Origin: Hyphomicrobiales bacterium
GTDB lineage: Bacteria > Pseudomonadota > Alphaproteobacteria > Rhizobiales > Rhizobiaceae
Reading direction: 5' to 3'
DNA length: 64,000 bases
NCBI GenBank assembly: GCA_017305935.1
Contig: JAFKJU010000005.1
Coordinates: forward strand, 124,001 to 188,000
The position numbers and the translations under genes are program-made. Shown here piece by piece: positions 10,231-19,298 of the stretch. Positions within the stretch are counted from its first letter, which is position 1. The number at the start of each line of letters is the position of its first letter. The notes beneath the pieces were generated by a model. It did no database searches and was not told the DNA's origin. It saw nothing but the letters and a program-made list of their open reading frames with translations.

Positions 10231-10448
10231 GTTCCTAACCGTATCCCCTCGCTATGCCCGATCTGCCTCGGACCTGCTGCACAACCATTATGGCCATTCC
10301 AAGGACGGAGCAGCCGAGGCAAGGCTTTGCGATGCCGGTAACAACGGCATTGCAATTCGCGACTGCTTCGGTAAACCAGCTTTTGCAATCATGCAACAAG
10401 CGGCAGCATTGATCCCGGCGGTCGAGCCGATCAATTCTGGGAAATTTG

Positions 10449-10997
10449 ATGATTTTCGGGCTTTTTCGAAAAAGAAACAACAATCGTTCGATCGTCGATC
10501 GGCAGTATGCGATCCTGACGGCGGCGGGCCGCGCGCCGGCTTTCTACACCGATATGGGCGTGCCAGACACGGTGATGGGCCGTTTCGAGATGCTGTCGCT
10601 GGTCTTTATCCTGTATTTCCGGCGCACCCGGGCCTCCGCGACCAGCGGCCAGGAGATCGCCCAGGAGATCGTCGATGCCTTTTTTCTGGATATCGACTAC
10701 TCGATCCGCGAACTCGGGGTCGGCGACACCGGCGTGCCCAAGCGCATGAAGAAGCTGGCCGGCATGTTCTACGGCCGGCTCGAATCCTATGCCAAGGCGC
10801 TGGACACGGGCGACCGCGAGGCGCTGGCTGCGGCATTGGCGCGCAACATTCATCCGCAGGCCGGCGAAATGGCGCAGCCGATGCGGCGGCTTGCCGATTG
10901 GGCCTTTGCCGCCGAGGCGGCGCTGGCGGTCGTCGACGAGGCCGACATCGCCGTCGGCTCGCTGCAAGTGCCATCGCCTGCCGAAGAGGAGAGCTGA
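10449..10997 (+). CDS. Ubiquinol-cytochrome c chaperone family protein (CBP3-like)
   Basis: Member of the CBP3/UQCC1-type family that helps assemble the cytochrome bc1 complex. The 182-aa protein contains ILTAAGRAPAFYTDMGVPDT and a following helical region with DIDYSIRELGVGDTGVPKRM, both characteristic of this family. ATG 10449 is preferred to the TTG one codon upstream. Its stop is followed by 1 nt before the ATG of the YceD gene, so the two are coupled. BamE-chaperone-YceD-plsX is a conserved alphaproteobacterial order. The role in bc1 assembly is known for the family and not visible here directly. Confidence 0.87.
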   Translation: MIFGLFRKRNNNRSIVDRQYAILTAAGRAPAFYTDMGVPDTVMGRFEMLSLVFILYFRRTRASATSGQEIAQEIVDAFFLDIDYSIRELGVGDTGVPKRMKKLAGMFYGRLESYAKALDTGDREALAAALARNIHPQAGEMAQPMRRLADWAFAAEAALAVVDEADIAVGSLQVPSPAEEES

Positions 10998-10998
10998 G

Positions 10999-11553
10999 AT
11001 GAACCAGAACAACGATACCCCCTTTTCCTATCTGGTGAAGGTCGGCCATATCTCCGCCAATCCGGTCTCCGTGCGGCTGGAGGCGAATGCGCAGGAGCGG
11101 GCGGGGCTCGCTCGCCTGTGGAACATCCTCTCCGTCGACAGCCTGAAGGCCGAGCTGCAGATTGCCAAGTGGAAAAAGGATGGCGTCCGCATCAAGGGCA
11201 GCGTGCAGGCGCGAATCGCGCAAGCCTGCGTGGTGACGCTGGAGCCGGTGCCGGCCGAGATCGACGAGGCCATCGACCAGATTTTCGTGCCCGAAAATTC
11301 GCGACTTGCCCGCCGCATCAGCGAGGAAAGCAGCGAACTTCTGCTGGATCCGGATGGTGAAGACATGCCCGAACCGTTCGTCGGCGACACGATCGATGCC
11401 GGCGTTGTCGTGGCGGAAGCGGTCGCTCTTGCCATCGACCCCTATCCGCGCAAGGAAGGCATTGTTTTCGGCGATCATATCGAGGATGACGGCAAGAACG
11501 ACAAGAAACCCAATCCTTTCGCCGTGTTGAAAGACTGGAAGAAAGACGAATAA
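10999..11553 (+). CDS. YceD family (DUF177) protein
   Basis: YceD/DUF177 protein of 184 aa, a family linked to 23S rRNA maturation and usually found beside rpmF or plsX. The N-terminal half is a beta-rich domain with [18 protein letters not shown]. Near the centre, [20 protein letters not shown] is the family core, followed by an acidic stretch ([17 protein letters not shown]) and a C-terminal [11 protein letters not shown] motif typical of the group. ATG 10999 is chosen because it starts 1 nt after the preceding stop codon; upstream in-frame codons would overlap the chaperone gene. No rpmF follows, as is usual in alphaproteobacteria. Confidence 0.9.
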   Translation: MNQNNDTPFSYLVKVGHISANPVSVRLEANAQERAGLARLWNILSVDSLKAELQIAKWKKDGVRIKGSVQARIAQACVVTLEPVPAEIDEAIDQIFVPENSRLARRISEESSELLLDPDGEDMPEPFVGDTIDAGVVVAEAVALAIDPYPRKEGIVFGDHIEDDGKNDKKPNPFAVLKDWKKDE

Positions 11554-11686
11554 GTCGTTCCAACGACAGCACGACGCTCTCCAGGCACTGGTCTTTCGTC
11601 ACAATAGAGTTGTAAGCAGCGTCAAAACCGTTATTTTGGCCGAAAATTCGCCCGCCCGGGTGGAAAGAAAAAGGAATCAGGAACGC

Positions 11687-12733
11687 GTGGTCAGAATTTC
11701 CCTCGATGTCATGGGTGGCGATTTCGGTCCGGAAGTCGTCATCCCCGGCGCAGCCAAGGCGCTGGAGCGGCATCCTGATATCACCTTTCTGCTCTACGGA
11801 ATCGAGGCGGATTGCCTGCCTCTTCTGGCCCAATATCCCAAGCTGCGCGATCGCTCGCGGTTTCACGCCAGCGAAGTTGCTGTCGGCATGGACGAAAAGC
11901 CGAGCCAGGCATTGCGCCGCGGCCGTTATGTCTCGTCAATGTGGCAGGCGATCGAAGCGGTGAAGAGCGGGGAGGCGGATGTCGCGGTCTCCGCCGGCAA
12001 TACCGGCGCGCTGATGGCGATGGCGAAATTCTGCCTGCGCACCATGGCCAATATCGAACGACCTGCCATCGCCGGCATCTGGCCGACCCTCAAGGGTGAA
12101 AGCGTGGTGCTGGATATCGGCGCCAATATCGGCGCGGATTCGCAGCAGCTTCTCGATTACGCGTTGATGGGCGGTGCTATGGCGCGCGCCCTGTTCGAGA
12201 TCGAGCGTCCGACCGTCGGCCTGCTCAATGTCGGCGTCGAGGAGGTGAAGGGCCTGGAAGAGGTGAAGGAGGCGGCGCGCATGTTGCGCGAGGCCAATCT
12301 CGGCACCATCGACTATGCGGGCTTCGTCGAAGGCGACGATATCGGCAAGGGCACCGTCGATGTCGTCGTCACCGAAGGCTTTACCGGCAATATCGCGCTG
12401 AAGGCGGCCGAGGGCACCGCCCGCCAGATCACCGAGCTGCTGCGCTCGGCGCTGCGCCGCACCTGGCTGTCGCGCCTTGGTTATCTGCTGGCTCGCAGCG
12501 CCTTCAACGTGTTGCGCGAGAAGCTCGATCCGCGCAAGGTCAATGGCGGCGTATTTCTCGGCCTCAATGGCATCGTCATCAAGAGCCATGGCGGCGCGGA
12601 TGCGGAAGGCTTCGCCGCCGCCATCGCCGTCGGCTACGACATGGTGCGCAACGGGCTGAACGACAAGATTCAGGAAGACCTCAGGAAATATCATGCAAAG
12701 CGTGTTCCGCCCGCCGGGCCGGAAGCGGCATGA
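11687..12733 (+). CDS. plsX: Phosphate acyltransferase PlsX
   Basis: Makes acyl-phosphate from acyl-ACP for phospholipid synthesis, working at the membrane surface with PlsY. The 348-aa protein begins [14 protein letters not shown], the standard PlsX N-terminus, and contains [10 protein letters not shown] and [10 protein letters not shown] plus [16 protein letters not shown] start at 11687 is chosen because it places the family N-terminus correctly and has AAGGAATCAGGAAC just upstream; a TTG at 11636 would add 17 unconserved residues. fabH follows 18 bp after the stop. Confidence 0.94.
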   Translation: MVRISLDVMGGDFGPEVVIPGAAKALERHPDITFLLYGIEADCLPLLAQYPKLRDRSRFHASEVAVGMDEKPSQALRRGRYVSSMWQAIEAVKSGEADVAVSAGNTGALMAMAKFCLRTMANIERPAIAGIWPTLKGESVVLDIGANIGADSQQLLDYALMGGAMARALFEIERPTVGLLNVGVEEVKGLEEVKEAARMLREANLGTIDYAGFVEGDDIGKGTVDVVVTEGFTGNIALKAAEGTARQITELLRSALRRTWLSRLGYLLARSAFNVLREKLDPRKVNGGVFLGLNGIVIKSHGGADAEGFAAAIAVGYDMVRNGLNDKIQEDLRKYHAKRVPPAGPEAA

Positions 12734-12751
12734 GCGCGGAGTAGCACGAGA

Positions 12752-13723
12752 ATGATCCGTTCAGTGGTTCGTGGTTTCGGGGCAGCGCTGCCGAAACGGG
12801 TAGTGACCAATCGCGAGCTGGAGGAGACGGTCGATACGTCGGACGAGTGGATCGTCCAGCGCACCGGCATCAAACAGCGCTACATCGCCGGCGAAGGCGA
12901 AACCACCGCCTCGCTCGGCGAAGCGGCGGCGCGCGCAGCTCTCGACAATGCCGGCCTGACGCCGGCCGACATCGACCTCATTATCGTCGCCACTTCGACG
13001 CCGGACAACACCTTCCCGGCGACCGCCGTGAACATCCAGAATCGCCTGGGCATGACCCATGGCTTCGCCTTCGACGTACAGGCGGTCTGTACCGGCTTCG
13101 TCTATGCGGTTGCTACCGCCGACGTCTATATTCGCGGCGGGCTGGCGAAGCGTGCACTGGTGATCGGCGCGGAAACCTTTTCGCGCATCCTCGACTGGAC
13201 GGACCGCACCACCTGCGTGCTGTTCGGCGATGGCGCCGGCGCGCTGATTCTCGAAGCGGCGGAAGGTGAGGGCACGACCGACGATCGCGGCGTGCTGACC
13301 GCCAGCCTGCGCTCGGACGGTTCGCACAAGGACAAGCTCTATGTCGACGGCGGGCCCTCGACGACGGGCACGGTCGGCCAGTTGCGCATGGAGGGCCGCG
13401 AGGTCTTCAAGCATGCCGTCGGCATGATCACCGACGTCATCGACGCCGCCTTCGCGGCGACCGGAACCACCGCCGAGCAACTCGACTGGCTGGTGCCGCA
13501 CCAGGCCAACCGTCGCATCATCGAGGGCTCCGCCAAGAAGCTTTCGATCCCGATGGACAAAGTGGTGATGACCGTCGACCAGCACGGCAACACCTCGGCC
13601 GCCTCCATTCCGCTGGCGCTGGCGGTGGCGGCCGGCGATGGCCGCATCAAGAAGGGCGACCTCGTGATGCTCGAAGCGATGGGCGGCGGCTTCACTTGGG
13701 GCGCCGTTCTGCTGCGCTGGTAA
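12752..13723 (+). CDS. fabH: Beta-ketoacyl-ACP synthase III FabH
   Basis: Starts fatty-acid synthesis by condensing acetyl-CoA with malonyl-ACP. The 323-aa protein has the complete catalytic triad: Cys113 in AVCTGFVYA, His250 in VPHQANRRI and Asn280 in HGNTSAAS. The N-terminal motif [18 protein letters not shown] is also standard. It follows plsX closely and precedes ihfA by about 100 bp, a conserved order in alphaproteobacteria. Confidence 0.97.
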   Translation: MIRSVVRGFGAALPKRVVTNRELEETVDTSDEWIVQRTGIKQRYIAGEGETTASLGEAAARAALDNAGLTPADIDLIIVATSTPDNTFPATAVNIQNRLGMTHGFAFDVQAVCTGFVYAVATADVYIRGGLAKRALVIGAETFSRILDWTDRTTCVLFGDGAGALILEAAEGEGTTDDRGVLTASLRSDGSHKDKLYVDGGPSTTGTVGQLRMEGREVFKHAVGMITDVIDAAFAATGTTAEQLDWLVPHQANRRIIEGSAKKLSIPMDKVVMTVDQHGNTSAASIPLALAVAAGDGRIKKGDLVMLEAMGGGFTWGAVLLRW

Positions 13724-13756
13724 AGCAATCGCCAATATGTGGCGCGAAACAAGAGC

Positions 13757-13785
13757 TTGACCGTTTCCGACAAGGGAAATACTCT
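13757..13785 (+). promoter_or_regulatory. Sigma-70-type promoter before ihfA
   Basis: TTGACC (13757-13762), a 17-bp spacer and TACTCT (13780-13785) lie about 40 bp ahead of the ihfA start. This suggests ihfA has its own transcript besides any read-through from fabH. Confidence 0.55.
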
Positions 13786-13826
13786 CAGCCCGATTTCACG
13801 ATCATCACAAGAATGGGCGGAGAGCA

Positions 13827-14171
13827 ATGGCCGGGAAAACAGTGACGCGCGCGGATTTGGCGGAATCGGTTTTCCGGAAGGTCGGGCTCTCGCGGACGGA
13901 ATCGGCGGAACTGGTCGAGACGGTCATCGACGAGATCTGCAACGCCATCGTGCGCGGCGAAACGGTCAAGTTGTCCTCCTTCGCCACCTTCCAGGTGCGT
14001 GACAAGAACGAACGTATCGGCCGCAACCCGAAGACCGGCGAGGAAGTGCCGATCTCGCCGCGCCGGGTGATGACCTTCAAGGCTTCCAACGTGCTGAAAC
14101 AGCGCGTTCTCAAGGCGCACAATGCCCGCAAGGCCAAGCAGAAGCCGCCGGTGCAGAACCCGGCCTCCTGA
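13827..14171 (+). CDS. ihfA: Integration host factor subunit alpha
   Basis: DNA-bending architectural protein of the HU/IHF family, acting as a heterodimer with IhfB. It is 114 aa, slightly longer than E. coli IhfA owing to a basic, proline-containing C-terminal tail ([11 protein letters not shown]). The family signature is seen as [12 protein letters not shown] and [19 protein letters not shown]. The start ATG 13827 is used because the [10 protein letters not shown]-terminus aligns with IhfA. It lies between fabH and a MerR regulator, as in E. coli pheT-ihfA-type arrangements replaced in rhizobia. Confidence 0.94.
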   Translation: MAGKTVTRADLAESVFRKVGLSRTESAELVETVIDEICNAIVRGETVKLSSFATFQVRDKNERIGRNPKTGEEVPISPRRVMTFKASNVLKQRVLKAHNARKAKQKPPVQNPAS

Positions 14172-14289
14172 GCGCCTTACGATATTTCTGAGGACAAGCG
14201 GCGTAAACTGCTTGAATTTTCGCGTGTAAATCGTTGAAATGTGGACGATTGGTCGAGCGTGGTGTATAGCCATGAACGATGACGTGAGG

Positions 14290-14348
14290 GCAGTTCGCTT
14301 GGGACTGCAGGACAGAGGAATGGGCATTCCCTGCCGGAATGCCGGAGG
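14290..14348 (+). promoter_or_regulatory. Structured leader with two stem-loops before the MerR gene
   Basis: GCAGT/ACTGC (about 14290-14309) and a perfect GGCATTCC/GGAATGCC stem (14323-14330 with 14336-14343, 5-nt loop) directly abut the ribosome-binding GGAGG at 14344-14348. The second hairpin could affect access of ribosomes to the TTG start. Confidence 0.4.
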
Positions 14349-14358
14349 TTTGTGAACG

Positions 14359-14898
14359 TTGGACAAGAGCCCGGACGCTTTTCGTACGATCAGCGAAGTC
14401 GCTGACGATCTGGATTTGCCACAGCACGTCCTGCGTTTCTGGGAAACCCGTTTTCCCCAGATCAAGCCGATGAAGCGCGGCGGCGGCCGGCGTTATTATC
14501 GGCCGGAAGATGTCGATCTCCTCAAGGGCATCCGCCATCTGCTCTACGATCACGGTTATACGATCAAGGGCGTGCAGAAACTCCTGAAAACCAACGGCAA
14601 CAAATTCGTCGCCGCCATTGCCCAAGGCGATCTCGCAACGGTGGAGGCCCTGGCCGCCGCGGGTGACGACAATACGGCGCATCAGGAGCCGCGCGTCGCA
14701 TCTCCGGAAGACGATCAGATCGTCGGCCGCGCCAAGCCGCCGATCAGCCGCCGTTTCTTCAGTTTTGTCGGTGGCGACGACGATACGCCGGAAATCTCGG
14801 TCGGCAAGGGCGCGATCGGTAAGGAAGACCGCGCCTTGCTTCAGGAAGCGCTCTACGATCTCCTGGAATGCAAGCGCCTCCTGGATCAGGTGCGCTGA
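14359..14898 (+). CDS. MerR family transcriptional regulator
   Basis: DNA-binding regulator of 179 aa. The N-terminal winged helix (about residues 8-75) shows [20 protein letters not shown] and [19 protein letters not shown], the typical MerR helix-turn-helix and wing. The C-terminal part lacks the Cys residues of metal-sensing MerR members and is rich in charged residues, so no ligand can be named. The TTG start at 14359 is supported by GGAGG 10 bp upstream; no ATG fits. The ihfA-merR-tRNA-Pro neighbourhood is conserved in Rhizobiales, suggesting a core role. Confidence 0.85.
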   Translation: MDKSPDAFRTISEVADDLDLPQHVLRFWETRFPQIKPMKRGGGRRYYRPEDVDLLKGIRHLLYDHGYTIKGVQKLLKTNGNKFVAAIAQGDLATVEALAAAGDDNTAHQEPRVASPEDDQIVGRAKPPISRRFFSFVGGDDDTPEISVGKGAIGKEDRALLQEALYDLLECKRLLDQVR

Positions 14899-14934
14899 TC
14901 AGGCCGCCGGTGAGATCCCGTCACAGTCCGGGTT

Positions 14935-15090
14935 TTACAACAGGGGCGTCAGCGGCTTGGGGGCATCGCCCGGCTTGCCTTTCGGCGGCGGCTTGTCCGG
15001 AGGTGGCGGTTGACCGAGCGGCGGTTGGGGAGCGACGGGGCCGGTTGTACCGGGACCGGAGCCGGGGATTGGGACGATTGGGTCGGGCAT
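14935..15090 (-). CDS. Proline-rich 51-aa small protein
   Basis: A short reading frame with an excellent GAGGAG ribosome site 7 nt before its ATG (15090). The product begins MPDPIVPIPGSGPG and is 20/51 proline, continuing with runs such as PPPPDKPPPKGKP. It has no signal peptide, no transmembrane segment and no recognisable domain. Similar short proline-rich hypothetical proteins are annotated in rhizobia, but I cannot name a function. The strong ribosome site and the lack of any competing gene argue for real expression; the low-complexity composition argues for caution. Confidence 0.5.
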   Translation of the reverse strand: MPDPIVPIPGSGPGTTGPVAPQPPLGQPPPPDKPPPKGKPGDAPKPLTPLL

Positions 15091-15171
15091 GCGACGCTCC
15101 TCGAATAATGGAGTATTACCCTCCAACCACGCCCGCGCGCTTGTGTTCCCGGGATGCGGACATGAAGAGGG

Positions 15172-15197
15172 CCGGCAATCGATGCCGGCCCTTTCGA
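15172..15197 (-). terminator. Terminator of the outer-membrane protein gene
   Basis: AGGGCCGGCA/TGCCGGCCCT stem around ATCGA, just downstream (minus strand) of the beta-barrel gene stop. The flanking T tract is weak. Confidence 0.6.
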
Positions 15198-15213
15198 AGC
15201 GTTTCTTGTGTAA

Positions 15214-15852
15214 TCAGAATTTGACGCCGATGCCGAACATCACCTGATGCTGGCGTGCATCGACATCGAAACCGGAAATATTTTCGCTGCCATAATTGTT
15301 GAAGCGATATTCGGCGCGGCCGAAAACATTGTTCTGGAAGGCATATTCGACACCCGCGCCAACGGTGTAACCGTCGAAGGTCGACTTGTCCTTGCCGACG
15401 CCCGGCACATCGACATAGCCGCGTGCCACCGTCCAGCCAGCGGTGCCGTAGAACAGCAGGTTGTCCATGGCATAGCCGATGCGACCGCGAACCGAGCCAC
15501 TGAGTTCCGTGCCGGCGGTAACGCCGCCAATCAGATCCTCCTTGTTCCAGTTATAGTTCAGATCGCCTTCGACACCGAGGACGATGTTATTGTCCATCTG
15601 GTAGTTATACCCGACGAAACCGCCAAGAATACCGCCGTTGAAACTTTGCGAATCGGAGAAGCCGATGGTGTCGAAATCCGCCTTCAGCCAGCCGGCGCCA
15701 CCCTGAAGACCGACGTAAGGGCCACTCCAGGTAAAGGGAGCGATAACAGGCGTTTCGGCAACCGGCTCCGGCGGCTGCTCGATGACGGCATCTGCGGCGA
15801 AAGCCGGGGACGAAAAGGCCAGCAGGCCCAGTATGGCGGCGATTTGCTTCAT
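15214..15852 (-). CDS. Outer-membrane beta-barrel protein (Omp25/OmpA-like porin family)
   Basis: A 212-aa exported protein. The first 21 residues form a clean signal peptide (MKQIAAILGLLAFSSPAFA followed by AD). An eight-stranded beta-barrel-like region follows with FTWSGPYVGLQGGAGWLKAD, repeated aromatic/Gly alternation, and a final strand ending in F (MFGIGVKF), as needed for BAM recognition. This matches the opacity/Omp25/Omp31-like family abundant in Rhizobiales. ATG 15852 is chosen because it opens the signal peptide and has GGAGGG upstream; the frame is open farther but that part is not protein-like. Probably structural; no substrate is inferred. Confidence 0.88.
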   Translation of the reverse strand: MKQIAAILGLLAFSSPAFAADAVIEQPPEPVAETPVIAPFTWSGPYVGLQGGAGWLKADFDTIGFSDSQSFNGGILGGFVGYNYQMDNNIVLGVEGDLNYNWNKEDLIGGVTAGTELSGSVRGRIGYAMDNLLFYGTAGWTVARGYVDVPGVGKDKSTFDGYTVGAGVEYAFQNNVFGRAEYRFNNYGSENISGFDVDARQHQVMFGIGVKF

Positions 15853-16053
15853 GGATTTGTCCCTCCAGGATGAGCAGGCCTCTTTCGAGAGGCCCCAATG
15901 CCAGCGACATGCGAAACCTAAACGGCGAATGTGGCCAAAAAGTTCCCCGCTCGGCGAGTGAATGCGGCAATGCCGCGACATTTTCGGGAAATGAACGCGG
16001 CCGCCGATCAAAAAGGCGGCCGCAGGGCGGGCTCAGACGGCTGAAGGCAGTTC

Positions 16054-16242
16054 TTACCGGAACCGCGGCCGGCGTTCGACATTCATCAGCAACTCGACGG
16101 CAGTCGCATATTCCCCGAACAGCGTGCGCAGGCGCCGCTCATTGTCGAGGTCGAGATTGTATTGCATGCAGAAGTCTCGAATCGGCCAGATCTGCCGCAG
16201 GGTTTCCTGTTCGAAGGCACTGGGATCGATATTGAACGACAT
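16054..16242 (-). CDS. Conserved small hypothetical protein (62 aa)
   Basis: Begins MSFNIDPSAFEQETLRQIW and is mostly helical and charged, ending RRPRFR. The ATG at 16242 has GGAGGAAG 5 nt upstream, one of the best ribosome sites in this region. No domain is recognised and no signal peptide or membrane segment is seen. Its own leader shares the 150 bp before tRNA-Pro, on the opposite strand. I cannot assign a function. Confidence 0.6.
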   Translation of the reverse strand: MSFNIDPSAFEQETLRQIWPIRDFCMQYNLDLDNERRLRTLFGEYATAVELLMNVERRPRFR

Positions 16243-16341
16243 GGTCACTTCCTCCCTGCACGCCTCAACTGGCGAAATGGGGATTTGTTCCCTGCGAAAT
16301 CCGAGTCTCGTGTATTTTTCTCTGCAGGGGCAATTTGGCCC

Positions 16342-16370
16342 TTGCGCTTTCAGGCCGAAAGCCATAAACA
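16342..16370 (+). promoter_or_regulatory. Promoter for tRNA-Pro
   Basis: TTGCGC (16342-16347), a 17-bp spacer and TAAACA (16365-16370) lie 22 bp before the tRNA 5' end. This is a reasonable sigma-70 match. Confidence 0.45.
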
Positions 16371-16391
16371 ACCCAAGCCTTTACGGCGGGT

Positions 16392-16468
<77 letters not shown>

Positions 16469-16558
16469 TTTAAATCCTTGATTTCCCCATCAGTTTCCAG
16501 ATGAAGCAATCGCTGCCCAAGGTTCCGGCGGAACCTTGACGGAGAAGCGCGTCACGCC

Positions 16559-16852
16559 TCAGCCGTCATTGGCGGCGTTAAGGTTTTCCGGGCGAATGCC
16601 GTCTTGAGAGGCCTGGGCCGTATAGCGTAAGCGGACGCCGATTCCGCCTTCCATGCCGCTATTGTCGGCCAGAAAAGCAATGCCTTTTTCTTCCAGCGCA
16701 TTGCGCAGCAGGCGCAGGATGTCGAAATCATGTTCCTGACCGGCTTCCGCCTGTTCGACGATCTCAGACGAAAGCCCGGCGGCGCTGGCGATGTCGTCGA
16801 TCGTCAGTCCGAGAAGGGCGCGGGCGGCGCGGAGGTGGGCGGCCGTTATCAT
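16559..16852 (-). CDS. XRE-like helix-turn-helix protein, coupled to the polysaccharide operon
   Basis: A 97-aa protein whose first 55 residues form a Cro/XRE helix-turn-helix: RAARALLGLTIDDIASAAGL, then SSEIVEQAEAG. The rest (LRNALEEKGIAFLADN, GIGVRLRY) matches the common short alphaproteobacterial transcriptional regulator type where a C-terminal strand segment follows the HTH. Its ATG overlaps the stop codon of the upstream glycosyltransferase by ATGA (16849-16852), so it is the last gene of the minus-strand polysaccharide operon and probably translated with it. Target genes are unknown; autoregulation of the operon is a natural guess. Confidence 0.8.
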   Translation of the reverse strand: MITAAHLRAARALLGLTIDDIASAAGLSSEIVEQAEAGQEHDFDILRLLRNALEEKGIAFLADNSGMEGGIGVRLRYTAQASQDGIRPENLNAANDG

Positions 16853-18054
16853 GCCTTTTCAACTAGCGCGGTATCGGCCGGCGTCAATGCCCTGATATCG
16901 CTGCGCTGCGGGACAAGCGTGCGATAGATCGACTCGATGCCATCGACCATTACCCCCAGCGCATAACGATGTTTGCGTCGACCGGCCTCGCGCGTGAAGG
17001 CGTGCAGGCTGTCCGGTGCGGCAAAATCCGCCATCGCGGCAGCCAGTGTCTCGGGGGCGTCGGTGTTCGGCACCAGCAGGCCGTTGAGACCGTCGTCCAG
17101 CACGCAGGCCGCGCCGCCGACATCGGTGAGGATCATCGGCTTCCCGGCGGCGGCGGCTTCCAGCATCACATAGGACATCGCCTCGTAACGGCTGGGCATG
17201 ACCAGCGCATCGAAGGCATCCATGGCCTCGGTGCCGGGAATGCCAGGTTCGAGGTGGATGCGCGTGTCAAAGGGGGAGGCGGCGATTCGGGTGCGGACCT
17301 CGCTTTCCAACTCGCCGGCGCCGATCATCAGCAGATGGGCACAAGGGTGCGCGCCGGCGATGCGGTCGAAGGCATCGAGCAAGCGATTGGGCGCTTTTTG
17401 GTGTGACAGGCGGCCGACGAAGCCGTAAAGCAGCGAATCATGGGGAATGCCGAGCCGTTCGCGCAGGGCCGAGCCATGCCCGGTCGGTGGCGGGGTGACG
17501 CCGTTGACGACGGTTGCCAGCCGGCGTGCCGGGATCCCCAGGCTTTTCGCATGGGCCTGCTCGTCCTGCGAAACGCAGACGATACGGTCGGAGAGAAAGC
17601 GTCCGAGAAGACTTTCGATCGTGCCGAAGATCAGTCGCCCGGCGCGGCCGAGCGTCGGGTCCATGGTTCGGAAGGCATGCGGCGTATAGACGCGCGGGAT
17701 ATGGGAGCCCGGCAGGCGCAGGCGGGTGAGCGCACCAGCCTTGGAGCTATGGGCATGGATGGCGTCGAACGGGCCGTCGTCGCGGATGACGGCATTCAGC
17801 ATCCGCCAGGCCTTGAAATCGGAAGGACCGGGGGCGCGGGTCATCGGCACGGCGTGCACGCCCGCAAGGCCGAGCGCCGAGAGTTCGCGCACGAAACGTT
17901 CCTCGGCGCGAAGCGGCGAATAGACGGCGACGACGCGGTGACCGCGTTCCTTTAATCCCCGGCAAAGATCGAGGAAATGCCGGCCGGAGCCGCCGCCGCT
18001 CGGTTCCAGAACCTGCAGAATCGACAGGGATTGCCTGGCCTTATGTCGGGTCAT
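16849..18054 (-). CDS. Glycosyltransferase family 4-like protein, polar polysaccharide operon
   Basis: Predicted cytoplasmic GT-B glycosyltransferase of 401 aa. The N-terminal domain contains the GT4-type sugar-acceptor loop EPSGGGSGRHFLDL, and the C-terminal nucleotide-sugar domain has FVGRLSHQKAPNRLLDAF and the E-x7-E region in MPSRYEAMSYVMLEAAAAGK. The start at 18054 overlaps the polymerase stop by 4 bp (ATGA). It adds one sugar of the repeat unit, which one is not deducible. Order in the operon: exporter, GT, priming transferase, polymerase, this GT, HTH. Confidence 0.87.
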   Translation of the reverse strand: MTRHKARQSLSILQVLEPSGGGSGRHFLDLCRGLKERGHRVVAVYSPLRAEERFVRELSALGLAGVHAVPMTRAPGPSDFKAWRMLNAVIRDDGPFDAIHAHSSKAGALTRLRLPGSHIPRVYTPHAFRTMDPTLGRAGRLIFGTIESLLGRFLSDRIVCVSQDEQAHAKSLGIPARRLATVVNGVTPPPTGHGSALRERLGIPHDSLLYGFVGRLSHQKAPNRLLDAFDRIAGAHPCAHLLMIGAGELESEVRTRIAASPFDTRIHLEPGIPGTEAMDAFDALVMPSRYEAMSYVMLEAAAAGKPMILTDVGGAACVLDDGLNGLLVPNTDAPETLAAAMADFAAPDSLHAFTREAGRRKHRYALGVMVDGIESIYRTLVPQRSDIRALTPADTALVEKA

Positions 18055-19298
18055 GGAATTGCCGCGCTCCGGGAAAGGTTTCTCTGATGGCGCATTTCCA
18101 GCGCCCTGCAGCCCCAGACGATACCGAGCAGCAGGTAGAAATGCCGCCAGTGATCGGTGTCGATGACATTGCCGATCAGCACATGGCCGAGGATGACGAT
18201 CCAGGAAATCATCAGATAAGGCTGCCAGTCGCGATGGCGCAGCAGATATTTGAAGCCCGTCGATAGCGTCCAGATCATCATGGTGATGTAGGAAATAAAG
18301 CCGATCCAGCCGTAGGTGGTCAGCGATTTCAACCAGATATTGTGTTCGTCCTCGGGGAAAATCTTGCTGAAGGTCATCGGACCGATGCCGAGCGGATGCT
18401 CCATCGACATCAGGAAGCCGATGCGGTGGCGCTCGAAACGGCCGAGATGGCCGGCGTCGTAATCCTGCTCCAGTTGGGCGCGGCTCGAAAACAGGTTCGA
18501 GACCTTTTGCGATTGCATCGCCCCGACGATGGCGCCGAACAAAACGATCACCGCCAACAGCGACAGCACGAGGATTTTTAAGCGGAAAGCGCCGGTGCGT
18601 TCCTTCAGCAGCATGATGAACACCATCAGGCAGGCGCAGAACAGGAACAGCGCCCAGGCGGCGCGCGAGAACGACAGGAAGATGCCAAGCACGATGACCA
18701 GCAGCCCGCCGATGCGCCACAGCGATTCGAGCGGCCGGCCGGTCAGCAGGCCATAGACCAGATAGAGCGCCGGCGCGATCAGGAAGGGGCCGAAGACGTT
18801 CGGGTCCTGGAAGGCGCCCATGGCGCGGTCGTAGCGCGTAAAGATTTCCGAGCCGGGAAAGGCATGGAAATAGCCAAGAATGCCGAGCAGCGAAGTGATG
18901 ACCGCAGCCAGCACCCAGGCATTGAAGATGACTTTCAGCCGCGAGGCATCGCCCTCGATCACGGCGGCATAAAAGACCGAGGTCAGCGCCAGGAAGGTGG
19001 AGACGGCGAGATACATCGGCCCGACATCGAGATCGGCCATCACCGTCAGCGACAGGATGCCGCCGACATTGAACACCAGCAGCAAAGCGAGCAGCGGCGC
19101 GACATTGCGCGAGATACGCAAACCGCCAAGAAAGCCGACCCCGATCAGCGCCACATGGATCAGTTCATAGGGCGCCGGCTCCGAAATGACGAAGCCGGAG
19201 AGGAAAACGCCGCAGCCGACCATGAACGAGCCGATCAGCCGCAACGCGGCGCGCTGCGGCAGGAAGGGCAGGGCAGCGTGGTCGGCGAGCGCGCTCAA
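18051..19298 (-). CDS. O-antigen ligase/Wzy-like polysaccharide polymerase
   Basis: Integral membrane protein of 415 aa with about 11-12 hydrophobic segments and a long periplasmic loop (roughly residues 245-310) bearing HRIGFLMSMEHPLGIGPMTF and EDEHNIWLKSLTTYGW. The H-P-x-x-G-x-G and H-N motifs are typical of the O-antigen ligase (Wzy_C/WaaL) superfamily. It overlaps the priming transferase upstream and the glycosyltransferase downstream by 4 bp each. The likely job is polymerising lipid-linked repeat units in the periplasm; this corresponds in position to uppF of Agrobacterium, recalled from memory. Confidence 0.85.
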   Translation of the reverse strand: MSALADHAALPFLPQRAALRLIGSFMVGCGVFLSGFVISEPAPYELIHVALIGVGFLGGLRISRNVAPLLALLLVFNVGGILSLTVMADLDVGPMYLAVSTFLALTSVFYAAVIEGDASRLKVIFNAWVLAAVITSLLGILGYFHAFPGSEIFTRYDRAMGAFQDPNVFGPFLIAPALYLVYGLLTGRPLESLWRIGGLLVIVLGIFLSFSRAAWALFLFCACLMVFIMLLKERTGAFRLKILVLSLLAVIVLFGAIVGAMQSQKVSNLFSSRAQLEQDYDAGHLGRFERHRIGFLMSMEHPLGIGPMTFSKIFPEDEHNIWLKSLTTYGWIGFISYITMMIWTLSTGFKYLLRHRDWQPYLMISWIVILGHVLIGNVIDTDHWRHFYLLLGIVWGCRALEMRHQRNLSRSAAIP

